DNA of 64,000 bases from Apricaphanius iberus (taxonomy: Eukaryota; Chordata; Actinopteri; Cyprinodontiformes; Aphaniidae). The translations under genes and the position numbers were made by a program. This document shows, in pieces, positions 10,458 to 20,466 of the stretch. A model generated the notes under the pieces. That model was given only the letters and a program-made list of their open reading frames with translations. It ran no database searches and was not told the origin of the DNA. How positions within the stretch are numbered: position 1 is the first letter of the stretch; each line of letters begins with the position of its first letter. The stretch covers positions 144,353 to 208,352 of the forward strand of contig JAPXFQ010002761.1 in assembly GCA_028564705.1 (NCBI GenBank). The letters are read 5' to 3'.

Positions 10458-13400
10458 GTGAGTCTCAGGTGAACCCTCATTGGACCAGGTGAGCTCACCT
10501 GTAGCAGGTGTTCCAGCCTGTCTCTGCTTCCTCAGGTATTGCAGGCGTGCGCTGCTTCCCTCCAGAGCAGGACGAGGAGACCCGGATCATCGGGGGCCAG
10601 GAGGCCTGGGCCCACTCCTGGCCCTGGCAGGTCTCTCTCAAGTTCTCGTCCATGCCGGTCTGTGGCGGCGCCATCATCGGGCCACAGTGGGTCCTATCAG
10701 CTGCACACTGCTTCGCAAGGTCAGAGGTTAAGTTGGATCTCAGATCAGAACTCGTGGTTCTGAGGATTCTGGGATTCAAGCTGATATTTCCTCAGGTACA
10801 AAAAAGAATCTCTCTGGAAAGTTCTGGCAGGAAAACATGACCTGGATAAGCCTGAGGAGCAAGGAGAGCAGGTGAGTCATGGTCGGAACCGTGTTCTGCT
10901 CCCTGTGAGCCAGAACCATCACCAGAACCTGACCCAGAGTCTGTTCCTCTCTCTGCTCAGCTGGTGGCCGTCTCCAGGATCTTCAGCCACCAGGAATACG
11001 ACAGCCGGACCAAGGAGAACGACGTGGCTCTGCTGAAACTGCAGCATCCTTTAGTTTTCAACCAGTACATCCGACCCATCGACGTCTGGATGACCCCTCT
11101 GTCTGAGACGATGAAGTGCACCATCACCGGCTGGGGGTCCACTAGGGAAAGTAAGTCCAGGGGAGGGTTGTAGAAAACCTGAGCGGGGAGTCTGAGCTCT
11201 GCTTTCCTTCTAGATGGTCCTCGAGTCAACAGACTGCAGGAGGTGAACGTCAGCCTCCTGGCGTCAGACACCTGCAACGAGTACTACAAGGGCCGAGTCC
11301 GCCCCACCATGTTCTGTGCAGGGAAGGAAGAAGGCGGAGTGGACGCCTGTCAGGTAGACTTGGATCTAAACTCTCCTAAATACTGCTATCAGGGCCAACG
11401 CCGCTCTAATACGATCATATCTGTATCGCTTAGTCAACAATACTATGAAGCAATCATTTTTCACTTTATATTTTGGTTTTGTGCTGATTTTTATTTGAGG
11501 TAAGAAACCGAGGAAAATAAAAGCAGTGCCTGCTGTAGTCAATCGAATTATTAGTAAGAAGTTGAGAAATGTGAACAAATGTGTAGATGAACAAACTCCT
11601 TATAAAGACGGCAAAGATGCTAAGGAACCCAAATAAAATTATTGGGAAATGGGAATGTGTGGATTAAGACCATGAAGGAAGTTTAAGGCTGAGCGGCCAT
11701 GTTGGATGTTGGAGGCTCAATCAGTGCATAAAAATGAACTCTGAGAAAAAGGAAAAATCAAAGGTTTAAAACAGCTACACCATGAAGATGTAAATGATTT
11801 AGAAAAATTAGATTTGGCAAGATCTATTGACCCATGGGGAAAAAATGCAATATATCAAAATTAAAGTAGCTGAAGCATTATCTATTATTGACTTTAATAT
11901 ACAAAGTTTAAAACATAATTTGGTAAAACTCAAAGAATTAGTTTGTTTTGATCAAAAAAAATTAAGATTGCCAACGGAAAGTTGGCTGAAAGATCCAGAT
12001 GTCAATAATGTTGAGATGAACGGATACAATATGTTTTATGTTAATAGAGTAAATAAAAGATGGGTTATTTTTATACACTGACTCTCATGTCTTAAAATAA
12101 ACTTTATTCAACAAAAACAATTACTATTGAAAATTTTGTGGAAATAATTACCAAAGACATAACCGTAAAAATGTTGATCAGTTGTGTAAAACCCCAGAAT
12201 CTAGTGTTCAACTATTTTTACAGAAACAAATCATTGTTATAAAACATCAATAAGAAAGCCTTAATATTGTGTAGTGAGCTTAATATAGATCTATGTAACG
12301 AAAGTACAGATCTATAGCCAATAATAACTAAACCAACAGGAGAAACAAAGTCCAACTATAATGTGTTGGACTGAATAATAATCTCCTTATGATGGATGTA
12401 AAATCATCTTCCCATATTTGCAATTTGAGTTTTCCAAATCTTTATTTTTTTGGTAGAAGTATCAGCAAATACTCAGATCCAAGTATCTGTATGAAAAGTT
12501 TTTGCTGCCTCCATATTTGTCTTTTAGTCGTTTTCTACTTTTGTTCTTCCCTGATCTAAAAACGTTGCCCTGATTTTTCTCTGACTTTAAACAATTTCTA
12601 ACAGTATTAGTGGTTTTCCTTCACACATTGATTTTTATTTGTTCCTATTAGTTTACCTCATGACAACAGAAATGTGTCAGATCAGATAATGCGGCGTTCT
12701 TTCCTTCCGTCACCAGCTCTATAAAATATGAGATGACTCGATTACATTTAAAAGTACAACAATATTTGCCCATGAAAAAACAATTATTAGAATATTAAAG
12801 GATTTTTGAGGATGACTAACATAACAAGCGTGAACACTGGTGAGGTATTTTATTATTTGAAAAATGTTGAATGCATGTAAATTCAGAAGAGAAATGAAAG
12901 AATTTGTTTTTGGCCAAAACTGAACAGACCTAAAACCAAAGTGTCATTTTAAGTATATTTTTAGAACTTTGTCTTTAAAACAGATGTCAAAAAAGATTCT
13001 TAGTGTGAGCATATTTAGATGTTTAATGGACACCTCGTCCATAACTGGGCCTAGACTTTTGATTGGATCATTTTAAAGCATTCATTCTCTGTGGTTAATA
13101 AGTTTAATAAAACAATTCCAAAAGGCTTTCATGAGTACAAAAAATTACTTTAAAATAAATAATTACTGTCCTACATTAGAAATGTTATCAGTACCAGCGA
13201 TAGTTGACCATTTAATTTTACAAAAATGAAACAAACTGTTGGAAGTATTTTCTATTTGCTATAATAAAGGTAAAAACCGTATAAACTCAGTTTTTCATTT
13301 TTAAAATCGTCCTCAGCCAATTTCTAGATAAATTCTCCCTTTGAACAGCTTTTTCTGTCTGTGATCTGCAGGTTCTTTGCAGCTTTTTGTCACACACAGA

Positions 13401-16400
13401 AACACATGTGGCAGATTTATTAATGATGCGTTTTGCTCGTTTGTTGCAGCTAGACGGTTCATCTAATGCGATACAGCGAGGAGAACGCATATCTATGTAG
13501 CAGGGAACCATCTGCAGTCTGCTCAGTCTATGAACCAATCAGAACCAGGCGTTTAGTGGTCGCTCGTAGAGGATGTGATGAGAGAAAGGATGTGGTCCTG
13601 CATGCATCGCATCAGTCAGTGTTGTCTCCTGGTGAACAAGGAAAAACCCTTTGGAACCAGAGAACGCTTGAAGTGGCCAGTCACTTTTCACAGCTTCTCC
13701 ATAGAACCTCACATCGCTGTAATCTGCGTCCCAGCAATGCTTCTGCATGGTCGCATTCAAAGCCTCCCAGTGTGAGATGACGCTGACATGCCTTCATGTG
13801 GATCTTAAGTGACAAGTTAAAAATGTCTGATTCTGCACCAGAATCTCAGGGGTTTGAACAGGAATCTGTCAAAATGAGGAGGAGCCATCTGAATTTTCCA
13901 TAAATGTTCTTAAACATGGAAATGTTCAGTTGACGTGAGAATATGATAGAAGCAGGGTAATAGATGTTTAGCATTACTGGACAAGATTAAATGAAACAAG
14001 ACGCACCAGACTATCCTTTATATGTAATAAGAAACTACAGATAATTGTGTGAAAATGTGTGTGGAAGTAAATGGTAGGCAATCTGTAGTTAGTGAAGCAG
14101 AAATGTAAAAAGTGTTTCACTATCATCCAGCCGGCGGCTAAAAGGACCGTTTTGGTTTGAAAACGCCTCCTTCTTATTCCACCCTGAATATCCATTTTAA
14201 TAGATGAATATTGTTTAAACATTGAGGGCAACATTCAGAAATCCCAAAAATCTGTAATTTTAGGTTTAGGCCTGTGATTTTTAGGGTTAGAAAATAGTCT
14301 TTGCATGGGTTTATTTAGACAACGTCAAGCAGCAGAACTAGCATATTATGGTTCCCGTTCTGATGATGGTGAAATGCTGATGTAACCCCAATAAGGCGTG
14401 TTTGTAGCGCGTCCAAAACGGCCCCACAGCTGGGCCGGATTTTCTGCTCAGATTTTCAAACAAATGTTGACATATTGGAATGAAATGGATGAATTTGGGC
14501 TGGGTGTAAACGGGTTCTGTTCGTCCTGAAAGACGAAGCTGTTCATAGGGAACTGCTTTATGAAGTCCATTCGTCTCAGAATGAAATCCTCATCCTGGAT
14601 TACTTCACTCTCCAAAAACACTGAGTGGTATTTGACTGTAGTTGTACGCTGTGAATAAAGTCCCACTTCGTCTTGTTAAACGGCGTATGATTAAGGACTG
14701 CACTTGTGGACCCTTTAAGACGCAGCTTTATCATTGGGTGTTACCGATTCTCCTACACATTACAGGAACACTAGAGATGGTTGGGTTGCAGAAGTTCTGA
14801 GAAATGGGCCTATTGGAGCTTGAAATGGGACTGACTTCATGTATGTAGAGTGTTTTTAATTTACTGGATCTTTTTCAGACAGGTGTTAAGCCTTTTCATT
14901 CAGTCTGCACACCTCTGGGTTTTTAATAATCTTCTTCTTGCTACCCACGTTGTTGGATTAAATAATTCCAAAACGGAGGTTGTCCTGTTTGGTCCCGGGT
15001 TCTCCTCTGTATCGGTACTCCCACCTGAATTGGAGGCTTTGGTCAAACCAATAATTGCTCATCTTGGACACCTCAGTTAAAAATGGATGCACACATTAGG
15101 TCATGCTTCTTGCAGCTACATAGGCTGACTAAGATGACATGTCGGGGTTTTTGATGATATTTTGGTTCCCATGTTGCTTTGGTGATGTTGGATCTCTCAG
15201 ATGCGTTTGATGAAGTTGACCACGACATTTTCTTGTCCCGTCTGGAGGATTTAGTCGGCATTAAATCAGCCCTGGGGCTGATTCTGACTGGGTGTGCCGC
15301 AGGGATCTATTTTTGCCCCCCTTTTATTTAGTATCTACATCCCTCCATAGGGACGGATTTTTACGAAATTTAATATGATCACCTTTATGCAGACGACTTC
15401 CAGATATTTGTTCCCCTGAAGACTTTACCTCGGTCCAACCACTCCTTGATTGTCTGGGTGAAGTTAAGGACTGGCTTGCAGCCGATTTAAAAAAAGAAAA
15501 ACATTTCTATGTCCCCTCTCGGTCCTTAAGGTCGTCTAAGCAGCTTCTTCTTAAAGTGTCCACCGTTCGAACCAAAGCTTTAAATCTGGTTCTCTCTTGC
15601 ATTTAACCCTGCTTAATGTGGTTATTTCTTTTCTTGCATTTTAGTGTTACTGAGTTTGTATTTTATGGTATAATATTTAACTCTGCTGTATAGCACTTTA
15701 GTTTGGATAAGTGTGGTTCATAAACTATGCTATGTAGTGAGAGCACATCATGGTGGATATGTAGAGCTAACTTTATGTAAAAGCTACTCTGGCTCAAGGA
15801 GCGTAGCAGTATCACGATCATCTTCACTCACGGCCGTTCTGACTGAACTGGGTTTGGGTCGGTCTGTTATGGTCAAACTGAATGTCTTCAGCGTTCTGGT
15901 CTAATAAAGCTTTTATTTTTGCGCATCAACTTGTTCTGTCTGGCCCTCAGGGGGATTCTGGAGGTCCGCTGTCCTGCTTCACTGGAACCAGGCACGAACT
16001 GGCAGGTTTGGTCAGTTGGGGAATTGGTTGTGGCCGAGCAAAGAAACCTGGAGTTTACACCGAAGTCCAGCAGCATATTGAGTGGATCTCTGGCATAATG
16101 AGTGAGTCTTTGAACAATCAAAAGCCTTCTGTAAATCTGCTGAGCTGATTCCCGGCCGTTTGATCAGAGCCTAATTTTTGGTGAGTTTTCTGCCTCATGA
16201 GGCGCTGAGCTGAAAATCCAGCGGGTTTCATATTTTTTGCCTCGTAAGGCGGAAAACTCGCGGTGTGCGCTACATGAGCTGTATGCTGAGCCCAAATACT
16301 TAAGTGACCAATCAAAAGGCGGTCTTTGCTCATATGATTCCAAGATGGCAGCCCCCCGTTCTTACCTCAGAAAAACGAATTAAACGAGTCTGAGATGGAG

Positions 16401-19400
16401 GCAATGCTGTGACTCATTTTGTTGAGGCATTGTTGCATCGTATAAACAGGTGTATTCAGGCCAAAGGTCTAAAATGTAATCTTCTCTAAGGGCTGCCATC
16501 TTGGAATCATGTGAGCGGAGACTGCCTTTTGATTGGTCACTTAAGTATTTGGGCTCACAGAGCGCGCACACTGCAAGTTTTTAGCCTTGTAAGGTGAAAA
16601 ATATCGAACCTGTTTGATTTTCTTCTCAACGCCTCATGAGGCAGAACATCGATCGAATCGATCTGATCAAACGGCCGGGAATGACCGTTTACGGCTGGTT
16701 TAAGACGCAACTGTAAGAAGTTAACCTCGATTAGCTGCCTTCTGTGTTTGCAATTAATTGCTTAAGCTTAGTTAAAACATTGGGAGTCTTTTAACTTATA
16801 TTAATAGGTGTAGTGCAATAACCTTAACCCTATATTAGGAAAACAGTTTATTTGTCTGACTTCCTGGTCAGGAGAAGCAGATTAAAGAATCTTGTAAACC
16901 AGCGTTCCCTGATTTCCTCTCAGCTCTAAATCGTTTGACTTTCAGTTGAACCAGTAGGATTATTGAAGTCTGCTGACCTTAATGCTCATTTACGTAAAAC
17001 AAAGATCACATTTTATTTGGAAAAGGCTGCAGCCTGACCAATGAGAACAGCCCATTGAACAAGGAAGAAATAAATGTTAATTATTCCATTCTCTTAGCCT
17101 TAAAAATGTGCTGTGGAGGAAAGAAGTGTCAGACTTTGTGAACAGACCCAGATATTCTGTAATTGAACATTCAACTTATGTAATAAAACTGATTTGCATG
17201 CATGGAAAGTGCCTTCACACACAGCAGAGGAGTTTTAAAGTGTTAGAGTAGAACAGGCTGTGATTCCAGGTGTATTTTGACCCCAACTCTATGATCTCAC
17301 AGATCCAGCAGATGAAAACAGAATGTATGATGATGGTTCCACAGAGCAAGGTATGTTTCTTCAGTTCAGAGATGTTTAGAGTCCAAAGCTCCCCATTAAC
17401 CTGACCCTTCTGTCTCCTCCTGAACCCCAGAGGAGAGGTGTGGTAAGCAGCGTATCTCCAGCTGTGATTGGCTTCCAGGCACAGCTGGGACGTCCGTGTC
17501 CCAGAACGGGAAGGTCCGTGTGGAGAACGTGACAGAGTCCTGCCCTTTCTTCTGGCCGTGGATGGTCAGCCTGCAGTCAAACGGACAGCACTACTGCAGT
17601 GGGGCGCTGATCCACCACCGCTGGGTGGTCGCAGCCAAACACTGCAGCGTCAGGTGAAGCTTCTGACCTCCACCCTCCTCAGGTAGCCTTTACCTCCATC
17701 ACAGCAGCCACTCAGATCGTACCGTCTTCCCAACAGTGCTAAAGATGATGTGGTTGTTCTTGGAGTCCACGATCTTGGCCAGAAGTCGGCACAAACCATC
17801 CTGGTGGACGAGGTCTTCAGCCCCATGCATGATGCCGGTTTCCCTCCCCGGGCGGACCTGTCGCTGCTGCGCCTCAGTGTCGCTGCCAGGTTTGGTAAGA
17901 AGCAGCAGAAGGTCCAAACCTATTATCAGCAGGACTTTGTTTGGGTGGATTTCACTTTAGATGTTCAGAACCAGCAAGGCTGCTGGTTCCTGGCCTCTTT
18001 GCAGGAAAGTCCGGAAAAGTAACCCAGTCTGAAGACGAACCAAAATCTCTGATCCAGTTTCCTGGAGAAGCTGCTGAAACACGACCACCACCGTGGTTCA
18101 GACTGGAGATTCTGCTCTTCAGACAGCAAATGTGTTCAAATGTCCCTGGTTCTGTCTTAAGGTCCAAAAGTGTCTCCGATATGCATTCCTGAGGAAGATG
18201 AGGAACTGGACGACACCTGGTCCTGTTTCACAGCTGGATGGGGAAAGAGTGAGGCGACAGGTGAGCTCCACCTCACAGGTATGTAGAGACGGCTGTTTTT
18301 GAGCTCCAGAATGTTTCTGGATGTACCACTCCAGCCCTCACCGGGGGTTTGATAGACAATGACTCAGGGAACTAGTTCCTGGATACAAACTGGTCCTTAA
18401 GGGGGAAATGTTTTTTTTTTCTAACCTGGACCTTATTTTTAGCATTTATTACATTAATTTATTCATTTTGTTCGTTCAGAGATGATCTTCTGCATACCTT
18501 GGATGGAACCAGTGGTTATGAGTTCCTGTTAGTCCGCCCATTCTCTCTGACCTCTGGCATCAAGAAGCCATTTTCCCCACATAACTGCTGCCATTGCCTT
18601 CTGGATATTTTCCCTTTTTTCAGACCATTCTCTGTTAACCCAGAGATGGTTGTGGGTGAAAATCCCAGTAGATCAGCACTTTCTGAAATCCTCAGACAAA
18701 CAGCGATGCCACAGTTCTTCCTCATTCCGATGCTCAGTTGAACTGCAGCTGGTCGTCTTCACCATGTCTACATTCAGATGCTGCCACCTGATTGGCTGGT
18801 TTGAAATTTGTGTTGAGCAGTTAGTGTACCTAATAAAGTGGCCAGTGAGTATTTATATAATGGTAGTCGATCAACTTTCTACAACCTACAGTCTACAGCT
18901 GGGATGGAGGACGGCTGATAGTGGAAGATGGAATCAGTTACATTAAAAAGCCTGAAAAACACCCAGAAGCTAATAGCTTAGCATCTTTGAGACGTTCTGA
19001 GCTAAAAGGGAGAATATCAGTAATTAACTAAACCTGGTTAAATGAAGGAGTTATGGGGCAGATAATTCCTTATTACAGGCAGTAAATCTGCTGCTCTGAT
19101 TGGCTCCCATTATATGGATATACGCTGATCAGACTGGATAGAAACGTCTCCTGAAGGACTCCAAGTGGCTCCTAACATGTCTGGATGAGTAAATGAAGAT
19201 ATTAGAAAATGAACTTTCTCTTTTAGAGCTGGGAACACCTGTGAGTCTCCAGTAGATTTAATTGGAAGAGGAAAATCTGGGTTTCCCTTCTTGACTCCTA
19301 GCTGGAGGATGATCTTGTTCCAGTACCAGACATTCAGTCCTTCCAGAGTTCTGGGTTTGTCTCGGGTCGACTGGCTTGGTTCTGTATTGAGTAGAAGCTC

Positions 19401-20070
19401 CTCTTCCAGTCGATCAAAATCTAGAGCTTCACTTTTCATCTGGGCTGCTTCTTCTCCTCCTGCCTCCAGGTCTTGAAGGAGAAATTAACCCTGACCTGAT
19501 CTGGTTTGGTCAACAGTATTACCAATATTAATGAATAAAGCATCTGTTGTTCCTAAAGGAACCGAACGATCCAGTCAGGTTGATGCTTGAGTTCAGAGTT
19601 GAACTAATTCCTGATCTACTCTGCTCCTTGGTTGTTGGCCCCATCCCTTCTGATGAACCATGACCTTTTCCTTCCGTTTCCTTGTGTTCCACAGAGAATC
19701 TAAATCCTAATCGTCTGCACCATGCTGGACTCACCCTGGTCAACCAAACCTCCTGCATTCACAAGTGGACAGACTTCATTAGTGAGGATCATATCTGTTC
19801 CCATCCTGCAGGCTCTGCTTCCTGCATGGTAACTCCTACGATGCAGAATGACCCCCCCCCCCCCCCCAAACACTCCTGACACCTACATGAACCTTTGTCC
19901 TCTTTCTGCAGGGAGACTCTGGAGCTCCGCTGTTCTGTCGGAAGCGTGACGCCTACTTCCTGTTTGGTGTGGTCACATGGGGCAGCTGGTGGTGCAGTGC
20001 AGACAAACCTGCGGTCTTCACTGGACTCTCTGACTACCGCTCATGGATCGACGATGTAACGGAACAATAA
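9125..20070 (+). CDS. Secreted tandem-domain trypsin-like serine protease, 13 exons
   Basis: Joined exons (9125-9179, 10248-10457, 10536-10719, 10796-10871, 10961-11150, 11214-11353, 15951-16101, 17303-17350, 17431-17653, 17737-17894, 18162-18260, 19695-19828, 19912-20070) give 1,827 nt, 608 residues, with matching phases at every junction. Order: signal peptide, about 70 unrecognised residues, protease domain 1 (activation at ETR/IIGG), a short acidic linker, protease domain 2, stop. Three ATGs are in frame 27 bases apart (9071, 9098, 9125), just after a stop at 9065. I chose 9125 because [18 protein letters not shown] starts directly with the hydrophobic core. The layout is polyserase- or ovochymase-like, but I see no CUB or transmembrane domain, so I give no symbol. 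The gene is convergent with stabilin. Confidence 0.85.
9995..10070. repeat. 17-bp tandem repeat in intron 1 of the protease gene
   Basis: About four copies of GGCCGGTACCAGTACTA with CCA/CTA variants. No coding content. Confidence 0.85.
10536..16101 (+). CDS. Protease domain 1 (trypsin type, triad complete)
   Basis: Five exons plus the GDSGGP exon (15951-16101) encode one S1 domain. After [13 protein letters not shown] comes IIGGQEAW, the zymogen cleavage site. His57 is in LSAAHCF, Asp102 in [10 protein letters not shown], Ser195 in [13 protein letters not shown], with Asp at position 189 six residues before Ser195, predicting cleavage after Arg/Lys. [10 protein letters not shown] and [16 protein letters not shown] complete the pocket. 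The exon set shows no frameshift. The intron at 11354-15950 is 4.6 kb and packed with LINE relics. Confidence 0.9.
11830..12420 (+). mobile_element. LINE endonuclease-domain relic
   Basis: An 84-codon open stretch (11827-12081) reads [18 protein letters not shown], then [20 protein letters not shown] and FYVNRVN, which follows the apurinic endonuclease region of LINEs (NIRSL...TETWL...GYN). Downstream, in shifted frames, come TDSHV, a CVYRTP-like stretch and an ILCGDLNIDL-like stretch. It is broken and lies in the 4.6-kb protease intron. Confidence 0.75.
12421..14850. other. Intron sequence, no gene recognised
   Basis: AT-rich intron. A 72-codon minus-strand stretch at 14448-14666 ([15 protein letters not shown]) has protein-like composition and could be a fragment of a transposase, but I could not place it. 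Confidence 0.4.
14860..15640 (+). mobile_element. LINE reverse transcriptase relic with blocks out of order
   Basis: Recognisable blocks, with frame changes: [11 protein letters not shown] (14960-15000), [17 protein letters not shown] (15083-15135), [18 protein letters not shown] (about 15180-15235), a GVPQGS-like [11 protein letters not shown] (15290-15320), [12 protein letters not shown] (15390-15421) and [16 protein letters not shown]. In intact L2-type LINEs the KTEVVLFGP block follows YADD; here it precedes the catalytic blocks, so the relic is rearranged or composed of two fragments. Confidence 0.75.
16149..16681. mobile_element. Foldback element with long inverted repeats
   Basis: The left half (TTCCCGGCCGTTTGATCAGA, then CTGCCTCATGAGGCG, CAAATACTTAAGTGACCAAT, CCAAGATGGCAGCC) reappears in reverse complement and in mirror order in the right half, ending TCTGATCAAACGGCCGGGAA. 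Arms are about 200 bp and imperfect; the central spacer is about 120 bp. TGA at 16146-16148 and 16682-16684 may be a 3-bp target duplication. There is no coding region. It lies in the intron between protease exons 7 and 8. Confidence 0.85.
17303..20070 (+). CDS. Linker and protease domain 2 (altered activation site and pocket)
   Basis: A 48-nt exon (17303-17350, [20 protein letters not shown], acidic) joins the domains. Exons 17431-17653, 17737-17894, 18162-18260, 19695-19828 and 19912-20070 encode the second S1 fold: [19 protein letters not shown], His57 in VVAAKHCSV, Asp102 in [18 protein letters not shown], and Ser195 in [12 protein letters not shown]. The triad is present, but the N-terminus reads VR/VENV where IVGG is expected, position 189 is Ala (SASC) not Asp or Ser, and GDSGGP is GDSGAP. 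It may be weakly active, non-trypsin in specificity, or a binding domain. TAA ends at 20070. Confidence 0.88.
18480..18847 (-). mobile_element. Tc1/mariner-type transposon fragment
   Basis: Read on the minus strand it begins at the sequence ACTGGCCACTTTATTAGGTA, an end I know from teleost transposons, and encodes [17 protein letters not shown], the helix-turn-helix of a Tc1-like transposase (18516-18725, with frame breaks). The 3' half is missing. It is in a protease intron. Confidence 0.75.
18885..19245. repeat. Dispersed repeat family R1, copy A
   Basis: Shares CTTCTCCTGAAGGACT-type core, AAATGAAGGAGTTATGGGGC and CAGCTGGGATGGAGGA with copies at 41165-41520, 55425-55685 and a fragment at 32165-32250, all in the same orientation. 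No ORF. The family is not recognised. Confidence 0.75.
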
Positions 20071-20071
20071 A
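20066..20071 (+). promoter_or_regulatory. Poly(A) signal overlapping the protease stop codon
   Basis: AATAAA at 20066-20071 contains the TAA stop (20068-20070). If used, the 3'UTR would be only about 20-30 nt. Confidence 0.55.
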
Positions 20072-20334
20072 GCTTTTTAAAGGATTAAGGCGATCCACGT
20101 TTCATCCACTAATCAGTAGCTATAGAGCCGGGCTCTGCATGAGAACAACTGAACCCAGAATAGTTTGGCTGTGAGGCTGCTGCATTGATAAAACCATTTA
20201 GAGCAGAACACTGACCCAGCCCACCTGGGCAGTACTTGGTTCTGAAACTACTTTTATTGCTCTTTATGTCCACTTAATGTAAAAAAAAAAAAGAATCAAA
20301 AGGATTTGACTAATTTCTCAGATCAGCTTGATAC

Positions 20335-20340
20335 TTTATT
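20335..20340 (-). promoter_or_regulatory. Poly(A) signal of the stabilin gene
   Basis: On the minus strand AATAAA lies about 127 nt after the stabilin TGA (20467-20469). It faces the poly(A) signal of the protease gene about 260 bp away. Confidence 0.7.
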
Positions 20341-20466
20341 CCTTTTCCCAGAACTCCAACAGAACCAGAAACACAGATCATTTTGAACTCCTTTATACGA
20401 CCACCAGTTGGTTCCAGTCCGGTGCTGTTCTGAGTGGTTCTGATCCAGCAGAGAGGACGTCCAGGT

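Noticed and set aside
10495..10779. 94-codon minus-strand ORF opposite the protease exon
   Set aside because: Antisense shadow of a GC-rich coding exon, with no family resemblance.
14448..14666. 72-codon minus-strand ORF with protein-like composition
   Set aside because: No motif I can name and no extension in neighbouring frames; left as intron sequence.
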